Position numbers and translations under genes: made by a program. Shown piece after piece: positions 17,175 to 26,318 of a stretch of 64,000 bases of DNA. Source of the DNA: Gemmatimonadaceae bacterium. Its GTDB lineage: Bacteria; Gemmatimonadota; Gemmatimonadetes; Gemmatimonadales; Gemmatimonadaceae. Where the stretch lies: NCBI GenBank assembly GCA_020852815.1, contig JADZAN010000002.1:310001-374000 (forward strand), in the 5' to 3' direction. Under the pieces are notes generated by a model. The model was not told the DNA's origin, did not search any database, and saw nothing but the letters and a program-made list of their open reading frames with translations. Within the stretch, counting starts at the first letter, position 1. Every line of letters begins with the position of its first letter.

Positions 17175-18452
17175 TCAGACCTTGAAGAAAATCCGCTTGC
17201 GGTGGAGCAGCCCCAGAAGCGCGGCCCAGAGGAGGACGAAGGTGACCGCGAACAGCAACGATGCGTTGCGCGGGTCCTCGAACCACGGGGCGTACGCTGT
17301 CTCGAAGATCACCTTCTGGATTGGAGCTCGCTCACCGTTATGCGGGACGGTGATCACGGAATATATCAGGCGTGCCATCATTCCCGAACCCACGAATGCA
17401 ATCATGGGATTCATTCCGTACCAGGTGAAGGGGCGCGTCCATCGCGTTATGCCTAACACGTCGATCACCCAGATGCACGTGGCGAGGGCCACGGCGCCCA
17501 TCCCGGCGGTGAACAGGACGTACGACGAGGTCCACAGGCTCTTGTTGATCGGGAACGACCAGTGCCACATGAGCCCCAGCACCATGCATAACGATCCGAC
17601 CGCCAGCATCGCGACGAGCCGCTCGAGGATCGGACGCCCAGATCCGATCCAGCGCCCGGTGATGACGCCAAGGATCACCGTCCCGATCGCGGGGATGGTC
17701 GACAACAACCCTTCCGGGTCCCATGTCCTCGACGAGCGCCACAGGTGGGATCCGAAGACGGCGCGATCGACGTACGCTGCGAGCGATGCCGAGGGATCGT
17801 CGAGGAGGAGCGCCCCCATCCCGCGACCGGGGACCGGGATCAGCGTCATCGCGAACCAGTAGCCGAACAGGAGCGCGGCCACCAGGGCCACCTGCTGAGT
17901 GAGTGAAGCCCGCCGCGTGAGCAGCGCACCGCACAGATAGGCCACGCCGATGCGTTGCAGCACACCGGGGAAGCGCATGCCCGTGACACGCGTCACCGGG
18001 AAAAAGGGAAACGCCGCCAGCAGGAGTCCAAAGAGCACGATCAGGAGGCCGCGCTTGACCACCTGCCGCACGATCGCGTCCTCATCGTCGCCTCGCGCCC
18101 GCCGCGCCTCCAGCGACAGGTGCGTCGTGATCCCGACGATGAAGAGGAAGAACGGGAAGATGAGGTCGGTTGGTGTCCAACCGTTCCATGCCGCATGCTC
18201 CAACGGCGGATAGATGGCGCTCCACGTCCCCGGGTTGTTCACCAGGAGCATCCCGGCGACGGTCATCCCGCGAAAGACGTCGAGGGAGAGGAGGCGCTCG
18301 CGCGGGGGCGCCGTATCGCGGCGCGCGCCCTCGGTCGCCAGGGGCGAGGCGTTGGCCGGCGCGCTCGTGGCTCGCGTCGCCGCCGCATCACTCGGCGAGC
18401 GGTGCCCCTCGCTCTCCGGCGTTCCTGCTGTAGGTGGGATCGTCGCGGTCAT
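17175..18452 (-). CDS. NagX/HGSNAT-like membrane acyltransferase (DUF5009)
   Basis: The 425-residue integral membrane protein has a cytoplasmic N-terminal 50 residues followed by about ten hydrophobic segments. The opening SLDVFRGMTVAGMLLVNNPG and the GWTPTDLIFPFFLFIVG segment are signatures of the heparan-alpha-glucosaminide N-acetyltransferase-like family, to which bacterial NagX proteins belong. HLSLE and TRPFTWYGMNPM are other conserved segments. It probably transfers an acetyl group to an amino sugar across the inner membrane. It reads toward dacB with a 63-bp gap, so the two wall/sugar-related genes may share a transcript. Confidence 0.82.
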   Translation of the reverse strand: MTATIPPTAGTPESEGHRSPSDAAATRATSAPANASPLATEGARRDTAPPRERLLSLDVFRGMTVAGMLLVNNPGTWSAIYPPLEHAAWNGWTPTDLIFPFFLFIVGITTHLSLEARRARGDDEDAIVRQVVKRGLLIVLFGLLLAAFPFFPVTRVTGMRFPGVLQRIGVAYLCGALLTRRASLTQQVALVAALLFGYWFAMTLIPVPGRGMGALLLDDPSASLAAYVDRAVFGSHLWRSSRTWDPEGLLSTIPAIGTVILGVITGRWIGSGRPILERLVAMLAVGSLCMVLGLMWHWSFPINKSLWTSSYVLFTAGMGAVALATCIWVIDVLGITRWTRPFTWYGMNPMIAFVGSGMMARLIYSVITVPHNGERAPIQKVIFETAYAPWFEDPRNASLLFAVTFVLLWAALLGLLHRKRIFFKV

Positions 18453-18681
18453 CGCTCGTCAGGCAGGGAGGGGGGTCGGTGACAGGCCGTGCGTCGCGCA
18501 AGCCGGCTGGGCCGTGGGAATCATCCGTATCCCTCTCCGGTACTATCGCATAAGCGGGTGCCGGCGGCTACCCTGAAGAAGGCGTTCGGCGGAAAGAGGG
18601 TGCGAAGGTCGGTCGCCGATCAGTGTCCTGCGCCCTCGCCGGACGCACATGTCACCTCATCGACCCCTCGGAGGTATGCAC

Positions 18682-19170
18682 ATGGAGCAGGGAAGCATTC
18701 GCAGCGAAGGGACGATGGTCGGCCTCATTGGCGCCACCGCAGTGGTGGCGTGGTTCACGGTGGTCGACTTCCTGGCGGGGCACCCGTTCTTCACGCCGTA
18801 CGCGCTCGGCTCCGTCCTGCAAGGGTTCTTTGGTGTGACGACGCCGGCGTCGATTCCGGCGACCATCCTGATGTACACGATCTTCCACTACCTGGCGTTC
18901 ATCGGGGTCGGGATCGTCTTTGCCGCCATATTCAGCGCGGCGCACCGGGAGCCGGGAATCCTCGCCGGGTTCGTTATTCTCTTCGTCGCCCTCGAGACCG
19001 TCTCGCTGGGCCTCACCGTGATGGTCGAGGAATCGTCGGCGCTGCGCCAGATTGCCTGGTACCAGATCGGGGCCGCCAACCTCGTGGCGTCGGTCGCGAT
19101 GGGGGGGTACCTCATTCGCCGGCATCGCCACGTGATGCGCCGCGTCGGCATGTCCATCGGCGGCATCTGA
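18682..19170 (+). CDS. hypothetical four-helix membrane protein
   Basis: The 162-residue protein has four hydrophobic spans separated by short loops and ends in a basic tail (RRHRHVMRR). I recognise no family. ATG at 18682 is chosen because CGGAGGT lies 6 bases upstream; an ATG at 18676 directly abuts the Shine-Dalgarno. It is divergent from the NagX-like gene and convergent with the oxidase operon, sharing the hairpin at 19228. Confidence 0.65.
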   Translation: MEQGSIRSEGTMVGLIGATAVVAWFTVVDFLAGHPFFTPYALGSVLQGFFGVTTPASIPATILMYTIFHYLAFIGVGIVFAAIFSAAHREPGILAGFVILFVALETVSLGLTVMVEESSALRQIAWYQIGAANLVASVAMGGYLIRRHRHVMRRVGMSIGGI

Positions 19171-19227
19171 TCGAGCGCCGTCGGGCGCGGGCGCCATGCC
19201 GGCGCGGTTGCACGGCCGTCAGGTGCA

Positions 19228-19277
19228 GAACGACGAAAGCGGGCGCCTCCATCCGGAGACGCCCGCTTTCGTCGTTC
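19228..19277. terminator. bidirectional terminator between convergent genes
   Basis: GAACGACGAAAGCGGGCG pairs perfectly with CGCCCGCTTTCGTCGTTC (18 bp) around a 14-base loop. It is 58 bases after the membrane-protein stop and 25 bases after the last oxidase gene. The TTTC-containing 3' arm gives a weak U-tract in both directions. Confidence 0.75.
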
Positions 19278-19301
19278 GGGGTCCTTCGCCGCCAGTGCCG
19301 C

Positions 19302-19631
19302 TCAGCCGCCGCCCGCGACGCGAATGGCGAGCTTGGAGAAGAGGAGGAGCAGTCCGAGGATCGTGAGGATTGCGACCACGAGCGGCCCGGTGAACAGGGC
19401 GCGGAAGAGCTTGTGGTCATACTTGAGGTGCATGTAGAACATCACGACGATCGCGAACTTCACCGCCGACATGACGAGGAGTCCCGGGATGAACACCTTG
19501 GAGGCGACGAGCTCGGGGATGTAGTACGCCCAGACCTCGACGACCGTGATGAGCGTCAGGACGAGGGCGACCCACTTGTACTCCTTCCACGACGGATGGT
19601 AATGCTCGGCGTGTGCGGTCTCGTGCGACAT
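19302..19631 (-). CDS. cytochrome c oxidase subunit IV-like small membrane subunit
   Basis: The 109-residue protein has three hydrophobic helices after a His-rich N-terminus (HAEHYHPSWKEY). The WxxxxLVLTLITVVEVWAYY segment and the MFYMHLKYD motif after helix 2 are typical of the prokaryotic subunit IV family in caa3 and quinol oxidases, which stabilise the CuB site of subunit I. It is the last gene of the II-I-III-IV operon, 8 bases after subunit III. Confidence 0.85.
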   Translation of the reverse strand: MSHETAHAEHYHPSWKEYKWVALVLTLITVVEVWAYYIPELVASKVFIPGLLVMSAVKFAIVVMFYMHLKYDHKLFRALFTGPLVVAILTILGLLLLFSKLAIRVAGGG

Positions 19632-19639
19632 GAGGGGGC

Positions 19640-20317
19640 TCAGTCCGGAATGAGGTAGAGGAGCGTGAAGATCGCGATCCAGACGACGTCGACGAAGTGC
19701 CAGTAGAGCGCGGCGATGTCGACGTTGAGGGCATCCGACGGCTGCAATCCGCGCTTGTAGTCGATGGCGAGGAGCGTTCCCAGCCAGATGACGCCGGCGG
19801 TGACGTGTGCCCCGTGGAAGCCGGTGAGCGTGAAGAACGAGGAGCCGAAGAGGTTGCGGCGAATGGTGAGCCCCTCATGGACGAACGACGTGAACTCGTA
19901 GGCCTGGAAGCCGAGGAAGGTGGCGCCGAGGAGGCACGTCATCCACAGCCACAGCTTGGACGAGGCCAGGAGCTTGTCGCCGAACGCGGCGTTGGGCGGG
20001 AGCGGCTTCCCCTTGTTCTCGACGGCGGAGAGCGCCAGCACCATCGCCAGCGACGACATGAGGAGGACGAAGGTCGACGCCGACGTGATGGGGATGTTGA
20101 GGATCGCGGGATAGACCTTGCCCGACGACGGGTCGGTCCACGGCGTGTGGGGGAAGGGGCCGACGAGCGACTTCCCCTTGTAGATCAGGTAGGTCGAGAT
20201 GAGCGAGGCAAACAGCATGCACTCCGACCCGATGAACGCCCAGATGGCGATTTTCCGGTTGTCGAGGCCGGTGGTCGTGTAGTGGTGGCCGTGCGCTGCT
20301 TCAGCGTGAGCGGACAT
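19640..20317 (-). CDS. ctaE: cytochrome c oxidase subunit III
   Basis: The 225-residue, roughly five-to-seven-helix protein lacks the first two helices of classical CoxC, as usual in caa3 enzymes. The conserved glutamate-containing SECMLFASL, the FTGFHGAHV-like segment (LTGFHGAHVTAGV) and the C-terminal YWHFVDVVWIAIF are diagnostic. It would support proton pumping and oxygen delivery to subunit I. A palindromic spacer separates it from subunit I upstream. Confidence 0.92.
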   Translation of the reverse strand: MSAHAEAAHGHHYTTTGLDNRKIAIWAFIGSECMLFASLISTYLIYKGKSLVGPFPHTPWTDPSSGKVYPAILNIPITSASTFVLLMSSLAMVLALSAVENKGKPLPPNAAFGDKLLASSKLWLWMTCLLGATFLGFQAYEFTSFVHEGLTIRRNLFGSSFFTLTGFHGAHVTAGVIWLGTLLAIDYKRGLQPSDALNVDIAALYWHFVDVVWIAIFTLLYLIPD

Positions 20318-20325
20318 GCGATGAA

Positions 20326-20374
20326 GAGACGGGAGACGGGGGACGGGGGACGGGCGTGAAGGTCACGCCCGTCC
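20326..20374 (-). repeat. GACGGGAGACGGGGGACGG spacer repeat and hairpin between ctaD and ctaE
   Basis: A GA/C/G-rich run with three GACGGG(A/G)G units is followed by a perfect inverted repeat GGACGGGCGTGA/TCACGCCCGTCC (20348-20374). The same GACGGGAGACGGGGGACGG word occurs in the ctaC-ctaD spacer. The hairpin lies just after the ctaD stop, where it could stabilise or attenuate the operon transcript. Confidence 0.55.
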
Positions 20375-20381
20375 TTGAGGG

Positions 20382-22316
20382 CTAGTGGTGGTCTTCCAGC
20401 GGGGTGGTGAGCCAGGCGTAGAGGAAGCCGATCCACATGGCGGCGCCGCCGAGCATGAGGACGAAGGCGGGGACCATCATGTGCTTGGGGAGGAAGAGCA
20501 GCCCGCAGAACATGAGGACGATGCCTAACGCCACGAAGAACGGCTTGATCGTGGAGGAGGGCATGGGGATGCCGAGTTCCCGTGCCGTGTACCGTTCCGT
20601 CTCGATGTGCATGGGCGACATGTCGTGCTCGCCGGTCTGCTTGCTCGCCTCGTCCCATCCGGTCCTGGAGTGGGGGAGTTGCGAGGTGCGCTCCGGGTGG
20701 GTGAGGTCCCACATCGGGTAGCGCGAGGTGACCATCGGCAGCTTGGCGAAGTTGTACTCGGGCGGCGGGGACGGGATGGACCATTCCAGCGTGGCGGCAT
20801 CCCACGGGTTGGCGCCGCACGGTTCGCCCGACTTCTTCGACTTGAAGAAGTTGTAGATGAAGACGAGGGTGGCCGGCGCGAGGAGGAAGGCGCCGATGCT
20901 CGAGATCATGTTGAACGTTTCCCACCCCTGGCCGGCATCGTACGTGTAGATGCGTCGCGGCATGCCGAGCATCCCCGAGAAGTGCATGGGGAAGAAGGTG
21001 AGGTTCATCGCGATGAGGTTGAGCCAGAAGTGCAGGGTGCCCAGCCCCTCATCCATCTTCCGGCCGTACATCTTGGGGAAGTAGTGGTAGATCCCCGCGA
21101 AGATCCCCATGATCGCCCCACCGAAGAGCACGTAATGGAAGTGGGCGACGATGTAGTACGTGTCGGTCTGCTGCAGGTCCGACGGCGGTGAGGCATGGGT
21201 AATGCCCGAAATGCCGCCGATGGTGAACATGGCGATGAGGCCGATGGCGAACTTCATCGCCGCGGTGAATCGCACCGATCCGCCCCACATGGTGAAGATC
21301 CAGTTGAAGATCTTCACCCCGGTCGGGATGGCGATGAGCATCGTGGTCAGGCCGAAGACCGTGTCGGCGATGGGGCCCATGCCCACGGAGAACATGTGAT
21401 GCGCCCAGACGCCAAAGCCGAGGAAGCCGATGAGGATCCCGGAGTAGGCCATCACGGGATAGCCGAACAGCGGCTTTTTCGAGTTCGTCGGGAGGACCTC
21501 GCTCACCAGGCCGAAGGCCGGGAGGATGAGGATGTAGACCTCGGGGTGACCGAAGATCCAGAAGAGGTGCTGCCAGAGGAGCGGATCGGCGCCGGCGCTC
21601 ATCGAGTAGAACGTGGTGCCGAAGAAGCGATCGAACTGGAGGAAGACGAGCGCGATCGTGACGACGGGGAACGACAGGATGATCAGGAACTGCGTCACGA
21701 ACGACATCCACGTGAACATCGGCATGCGCATCAGGTTCATCCCCGGGGCGCGCATGTTGATGACGGTGGTGGCGAAGTTGAACGACGCCGCGAGCGACGA
21801 GATGCCGAGGATCTGGATGCCGAGCACCCAGAAGTCCATGTTCGGGCCCGGGGAGTAGGTGCGTCCCGAGAGCGGCGCATAGCCGAACCAGCCGCCGTCA
21901 GGGGCAACCCAGAAGAAGATGGGAAGCGTGATGAAGATGCCGCCCAGCAGGAAGATCCAGTAGCTGAAGGCGTTGAGTCGCGGGAAGGCGACGTCGCGCG
22001 CCCCGATCTGCAGCGGGATGAGGTAGTTGAAGAAGGCGGCGGACAGCGGCATGACGGCGAGGAACACCATCGTCGTGCCGTGCATCGTGAACAGCTGGTT
22101 GAACTGTTCGGCGGTGAGCACGGTGCCGTTGGGGCGCATGAGCTGCCAGCGCATCAAGATGGCCTCGAGCCCGCCGAGCACGAAGAAGAACAGGGACGAG
22201 TGCAGGTACAGCGTCCCGATCACCTTGTGGTCGGTGGTCGTGAGCCAACTCATCAGCTTCGAGCGCGACGGCGTCGCACTGGCAGCATAGGTCGGGCTTG
22301 CAGCGACAGTAGCCAT
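20382..22316 (-). CDS. ctaD: cytochrome c oxidase subunit I
   Basis: The 644-residue catalytic subunit of a heme-copper oxidase reduces O2 to water at the heme/CuB centre. Landmarks: FTMHGTTMVFLAVMP (low-spin heme His), LFWIFGHPEVYILILP (CuB His and cross-linked Tyr, H-P-E-V-Y, type A1-like), the K-channel/THASPPS region, YIVAHFHYVLFGGA and the C-terminal IYNFF. Beyond the twelve core helices there is an extension of about 100 residues with two more hydrophobic spans, as in caa3-type subunit I. The start at 22316 follows subunit II by a repeat-containing 42-base spacer. Confidence 0.95.
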   Translation of the reverse strand: MATVAASPTYAASATPSRSKLMSWLTTTDHKVIGTLYLHSSLFFFVLGGLEAILMRWQLMRPNGTVLTAEQFNQLFTMHGTTMVFLAVMPLSAAFFNYLIPLQIGARDVAFPRLNAFSYWIFLLGGIFITLPIFFWVAPDGGWFGYAPLSGRTYSPGPNMDFWVLGIQILGISSLAASFNFATTVINMRAPGMNLMRMPMFTWMSFVTQFLIILSFPVVTIALVFLQFDRFFGTTFYSMSAGADPLLWQHLFWIFGHPEVYILILPAFGLVSEVLPTNSKKPLFGYPVMAYSGILIGFLGFGVWAHHMFSVGMGPIADTVFGLTTMLIAIPTGVKIFNWIFTMWGGSVRFTAAMKFAIGLIAMFTIGGISGITHASPPSDLQQTDTYYIVAHFHYVLFGGAIMGIFAGIYHYFPKMYGRKMDEGLGTLHFWLNLIAMNLTFFPMHFSGMLGMPRRIYTYDAGQGWETFNMISSIGAFLLAPATLVFIYNFFKSKKSGEPCGANPWDAATLEWSIPSPPPEYNFAKLPMVTSRYPMWDLTHPERTSQLPHSRTGWDEASKQTGEHDMSPMHIETERYTARELGIPMPSSTIKPFFVALGIVLMFCGLLFLPKHMMVPAFVLMLGGAAMWIGFLYAWLTTPLEDHH

Positions 22317-22322
22317 TGAGAT

Positions 22323-22354
22323 CAGACGGGAGACGGGGGACGGGAGACGGGAGG
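22323..22354 (-). repeat. GACGGGAGACGGG spacer repeat between ctaC and ctaD
   Basis: The 42-base gap between subunit II and subunit I is filled by GACGGGAGACGGGGGACGGGAGACGGGAGGG. Read on the minus strand it is a C/T-rich stretch just before the ctaD start, which leaves no normal Shine-Dalgarno. It matches the spacer at 20326. Confidence 0.55.
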
Positions 22355-22358
22355 GCGG

Positions 22359-23630
22359 CTACTTGAGGCTCAGGAGATACGCGGTGATGTCGGCGATCTG
22401 TTCATCGGTCAGGCCGCCGGCTTGCACCGTCATGTTCATGATGGGGTCGTGCTCGCCCTTGCCTAACGTCTGCATCAACGAGCCGGGCTTCATCTTGCGG
22501 GCGTTCTTGAGCCAGTGCGCGAGGTGCTTGGCGTCGTTCGGGAAGAGCCCGGCGGCGATGGTGTAGCGCGACCCGACGTGCGTGAGGTCGGGCCCCACGA
22601 TGCCGAGCGAGCTGGGGTTGCCGCGGATCTTGTGGCACCCGATGCAGGCCGAGCGCGAGTAGGTCTGGAAGCCGCGCTGCGCGTCGCCAGCCGCAATCAC
22701 CGCGTCGGGAATCGAGAGCCCGGCGGGGAGCGGCGTCTGCGGCATCGTGTGCGCCGGGATCTTCTCCTTCGGGAACTGCCAGGGCGTCGTTGCGGCTGCC
22801 GGCGGGGCGGGCTGGGCGGCGGCCGGCGCCGTCACGTTGCTCGCCTGGCGCACCAGCGGCGCCGCGCTGTCGGCCGGTGCCGCCGGCGGCGGGAAGACCG
22901 CGTTGGCCGCGTTGTGCTTTGCCCACGTCTCGAAGTCGGCCGCCGCCACCGTGAACACCCGGAACTTCATGTTGGCGTGCGACGAACCGCAGTACTCGTT
23001 GCAGCTCCCGTTGAACGCCGCCTCACCCGTGGAATCCGGCGTGAACCACAGGTAATTCGTCTTGTTCGAGATCAGGTCGCGCTTGCCGGCCAGCGCCGGG
23101 ATCCAGAACGAGTGCAGCACGTCCACCGTGCGCAACGCGAAGTTCACCGGACGCCCGTGCGGGAGATACAGCTCGTTCGCCGTCGTGATGCCGTACTCCG
23201 GGTACCGGAACTCCCACCACCACTGGTGTCCGATCACCTCGACCTGCAACGAATTCTCCGGCGCGGCCGCCTGCGTCTTGAAGATCGTGCGCACCGTGGG
23301 CACGGCGATCAGGACCAGGATCAGCGCAGGTGCAAGCGTCCACGTGATCTCCATCAGCGTGTTGCCGTGCACGTGACGCGGCTCGGGACCACCCGCTCGG
23401 CGACGGTACTTGATGATCGTGAAGATGAGGATCGTTTCCACGATCACGAAGACGGCCGTGCCCCAGAACATCATCCTGTTCCAGAGCGCGGTGACCTCGC
23501 GGTTGTTTTCCGTCGTGGGGAGGAACGTCGAGTTTGGATAGTTGCCGCCGGAGCACGCGGCCAACACCAAAAGGGTCACTGCGGCCAACATCACCGCGGC
23601 CCCCCGACGCGATCGGAGATTCCGGATCAT
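22359..23630 (-). CDS. ctaC: cytochrome c oxidase subunit II fused to cytochrome c (caa3 type)
   Basis: The 423-residue lipoprotein (lipobox LLVLAAC) has two transmembrane helices and a cupredoxin domain with the CuA ligands in GSCNEYCGSSHANM plus an aromatic GHQWWWEFRYPE electron-entry patch. After an Ala/Pro-rich linker (about 255-300) comes a C-terminal class I cytochrome c with CIGCH and a later methionine ligand (IMNM). Such a fusion defines caa3 oxidases that can accept electrons without a separate soluble cytochrome. It is the first gene of the operon, with a 248-bp upstream region. Confidence 0.95.
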   Translation of the reverse strand: MIRNLRSRRGAAVMLAAVTLLVLAACSGGNYPNSTFLPTTENNREVTALWNRMMFWGTAVFVIVETILIFTIIKYRRRAGGPEPRHVHGNTLMEITWTLAPALILVLIAVPTVRTIFKTQAAAPENSLQVEVIGHQWWWEFRYPEYGITTANELYLPHGRPVNFALRTVDVLHSFWIPALAGKRDLISNKTNYLWFTPDSTGEAAFNGSCNEYCGSSHANMKFRVFTVAAADFETWAKHNAANAVFPPPAAPADSAAPLVRQASNVTAPAAAQPAPPAAATTPWQFPKEKIPAHTMPQTPLPAGLSIPDAVIAAGDAQRGFQTYSRSACIGCHKIRGNPSSLGIVGPDLTHVGSRYTIAAGLFPNDAKHLAHWLKNARKMKPGSLMQTLGKGEHDPIMNMTVQAGGLTDEQIADITAYLLSLK

Positions 23631-23878
23631 TCGGACTGGGTATGTGGGGCGATTGACGCGAACCCTACCCGCCTGGGTGGGTCGTGGAATCCGGACAAAC
23701 TACCGGCCTTACAAAGACGTCGCAAGAACTCTCACACCCTTGCGAGGCTTTGCCCCACAACGAGTTAGGGCATTTTCCCTTACGACTCATTGGTCCGAAT
23801 GCGCGCCCCGATCCGCCGACTCCGCGCGGACACAACGCCAACACACCCAGCGCCGACCCTCCCAGCCGACCCGGCCGG

Positions 23879-24256
23879 CTACTGCCCCGGCGACTTCGGC
23901 TCCTCGACGATCGCGTGCTTCTCCTTCACCTTGGTCACCGCGATCTCCAGCTGCGCACGAAGCTGTGCTACCCCCTCGCGAAGCGCCCGCACCTTCATCT
24001 GGTCGCTCCCGCCGCGCGACGCGATCAGCAGCACGCCGGTCACCACGTCGGCGATGATGCCGAATTGCGGCTTCAACAGCCCGACCATCGGCGTGCCGGT
24101 CCGCGTCAACTGCTGGCGGAACTGCCCGGTGTCGCCCTGCGTCTTGACCGCCATGGCGTAGCGCTCCACGAGGGCGTGCAGCCGCTGGAGCTGCTGCATC
24201 CCCTCGTCGAGCGTCTGCATCTTGATCTGCCCGGGTCCATCCAGTTGCGATGCCAC
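23879..24256 (-). CDS. hypothetical small coiled-coil protein
   Basis: The 125-residue, mostly helical protein is rich in Gln, Leu and Lys; two amphipathic helices (about 15-50 and 85-115) flank a more hydrophobic segment (about 65-80). It has no signal peptide or known motif. GTG at 24256 is supported by GGGAGGAG about 7 bases upstream; an ATG at 24220 is the alternative. It lies 13 bases downstream of the aspartase gene on the same strand, so the two are likely co-transcribed. Confidence 0.65.
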   Translation of the reverse strand: MASQLDGPGQIKMQTLDEGMQQLQRLHALVERYAMAVKTQGDTGQFRQQLTRTGTPMVGLLKPQFGIIADVVTGVLLIASRGGSDQMKVRALREGVAQLRAQLEIAVTKVKEKHAIVEEPKSPGQ

Positions 24257-24269
24257 CCCACGCTCCTCC

Positions 24270-26129
24270 CTACCGACCGATCATCGAGGCCGGGTTGAGG
24301 ACCTCGTCGAGCCGCTCGCGCGTCATGAGCCCGCGTGCCTGCACGATGTCATAGACGCCGCGCCCGCTCTCCAGCGCTTCCTTCGCGATCTCGGTGGACA
24401 CTGCATATCCAAGCACCGGGACCAGCGCCGTCACGATCCCGATCGACTCCTCCACGAATCGCTTCAACCGGTCGGGATTGGCCGTGATCCCCTGCACGCA
24501 TCGCGTGCGCAGCACGTCGCAGGCATTGCGCAGCGAGTCGATGCCGCGCAGCAGGCGGTACGCAATCACGGGCTCGAAGGCGTTGAGCTGCATCTGCCCC
24601 GCTTCCGCGGCCATCGTCACCGTCACGTCGCCGCCGATGATCTCGAAGCAGACCTGGTTCACCACTTCGGGAATGACCGGGTTCACCTTGCCCGGCATGA
24701 TCGACGAGCCGGGCTGCATGGGCGGAAGGTTGATCTCGCCAAAGCCGGTGCGCGGCCCCGACGACAGGAGGCGCAGGTCGTTGCAGATCTTGGAGAGCTT
24801 GGCGGCGCAGCGCTTGAGCACCCCGGACAGCTGCACAAAGGCTCCGGTGTCGGACGTGGCCTCGACGAGGTCGGGCGCGGTGATCAGCTCCAGCCCGGTC
24901 ACGTCGGAGAGGTGCTTGCGCACCGACTCGGTGTAGCCGGCGGGGGCGGTGATCCCGGTCCCGATCGCCGTCGCCCCCATGCTGATCTCGCGGATGAGGG
25001 AGAGCGACTCGCCCAGCCGGTCCACGTCCTCGAGCAGGGTATGGCCAAAGGCGGTGAACTCCTGTCCCAGCGTCATGGGGACGGCGTCTTGCAGCTGCGT
25101 GCGCCCCATCTTGAGCAACGGGGCGAACTCCGCGCCCTTGGCCTTGAATGCCAGTGCCAGCTCGCGCATGGCGACGCGCAGCTTCTCGATCTCGCCATGC
25201 AGCGCCAGCCGCACGGCGGTGGGATACACGTCGTTGGTGGACTGGGAGAGGTTGACGTGCGAGTTGGGGTGCAGGCGATCGTAGTCGCCGCGCTTGGCGC
25301 CGAGGAGTTCGAGCGCGCGGTTGGCGATGACCTCGTTCGCGTTCATGTTGGTCGAGGTCCCGGCACCGCCCTGGATCACGTCGACGAGGAAGTGCTCGTG
25401 GTGCCGCCCCTGCCGCACTTCGGTTGCCGCGCGGACAATGACGTCGCAGCGTTCCTGGTCCAGGAGTCCGAGCTCGGTGTTGGCCTTGGCGGCCGCCTCC
25501 TTCACCGCGGCCAGGGCGGCGAGGAGGGCGGGGAACTCGCGGATCACGACGCCGGTGATGGGGAAGTTCTCCATCGCCCGCAGCGTCTGGACGCCGTACA
25601 GCGCGTCGTAGGGAATCTCGCGCGAGCCCAGCAGGTCCTTCTCCGTGCGCGTCGCCGCCCCGGAGAAGCCAAGCCGCCGCCCGCGCCCGACCATGGTGGC
25701 GTCGGTGGCCGCCAGGCGCTGCGAGATGGCGCGCGCGGCGCGCGCCACGAGGGCGGCGTAGAGCGTGGGGTTGTCCTTCACGATCGTCTGGATCGACGCC
25801 TTGGTGAGGACAAAGGCGGTCGTCTGCTCGATGGACTTGGCCGACGTCCCGTGCGGCGACTCGTCGAGCAGGATCCCTTCGCCCACCGCCTCCCCGGCGC
25901 CCAGCGTGGCAAGGCGCGTGGGCCTGCCATGGAGCGTCTTCTCGATCATCACGCTCCCGGAGATGAGGAACGCCATGCGCGCTCTCGACTCTCCCTCGGA
26001 GAAGATCGGGGCGTCGGGGGCGAACTCCTCCAGCGTGACCTGCTGGGCGAGTTGGTGGAGGGCGGTATCGGTCAGCCCTTCGAGGTAGGGAAGGGCGCGC
26101 AGCTGTTCGCGAATGCGGGAGATCTGCAT
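24270..26129 (-). CDS. aspA: aspartate ammonia-lyase with N-terminal cyclic-nucleotide-binding-like domain
   Basis: The C-terminal 460 residues are aspartase (L-aspartate to fumarate plus ammonia): SREIPYDALYGVQTLRA, HPNSHVNLSQSTNDV and the GSSIMPGKVNP loop with the catalytic serine. MAAEAGQMQLNAFEPVIA favours aspartase over fumarase. The first 130 residues form a Crp-like cNMP-binding fold (PIFSEGE, LGAGEAVGEGILLD), but the arginine expected in the phosphate-binding cassette (P-R-x-[AS]) is replaced: here the segment reads SPHGTSAKS. Aspartases are normally about 470 residues, so this is a fusion of about 620. ATG at 26129 gives a normal cNMP start; GTG at 26162 is an alternative. Confidence 0.9.
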   Translation of the reverse strand: MQISRIREQLRALPYLEGLTDTALHQLAQQVTLEEFAPDAPIFSEGESRARMAFLISGSVMIEKTLHGRPTRLATLGAGEAVGEGILLDESPHGTSAKSIEQTTAFVLTKASIQTIVKDNPTLYAALVARAARAISQRLAATDATMVGRGRRLGFSGAATRTEKDLLGSREIPYDALYGVQTLRAMENFPITGVVIREFPALLAALAAVKEAAAKANTELGLLDQERCDVIVRAATEVRQGRHHEHFLVDVIQGGAGTSTNMNANEVIANRALELLGAKRGDYDRLHPNSHVNLSQSTNDVYPTAVRLALHGEIEKLRVAMRELALAFKAKGAEFAPLLKMGRTQLQDAVPMTLGQEFTAFGHTLLEDVDRLGESLSLIREISMGATAIGTGITAPAGYTESVRKHLSDVTGLELITAPDLVEATSDTGAFVQLSGVLKRCAAKLSKICNDLRLLSSGPRTGFGEINLPPMQPGSSIMPGKVNPVIPEVVNQVCFEIIGGDVTVTMAAEAGQMQLNAFEPVIAYRLLRGIDSLRNACDVLRTRCVQGITANPDRLKRFVEESIGIVTALVPVLGYAVSTEIAKEALESGRGVYDIVQARGLMTRERLDEVLNPASMIGR

Positions 26130-26318
26130 GGTCGTCTGGAATGGAAGGCGCTCTCGGTGCACCGCCGGTGCGTGCGCCGTGCGTGCGTCACCGATGCACC
26201 GACGATGGGATCCGGGCGCGGCGCAAGTGCGGTGCGACGGGATGCGTAGAGAACTAGGCGGGGCGCGCGCATCCGTCTACCCATCGGTGCGCGGCGCCCC
26301 TCCCGGACCGTGCCTCTC

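Noticed and set aside
21195-22319. 374-residue plus-strand frame rich in Glu/Arg/Asp
   Set aside because: Antisense to ctaD; charge-rich composition is the usual shadow of a membrane protein gene at high GC.
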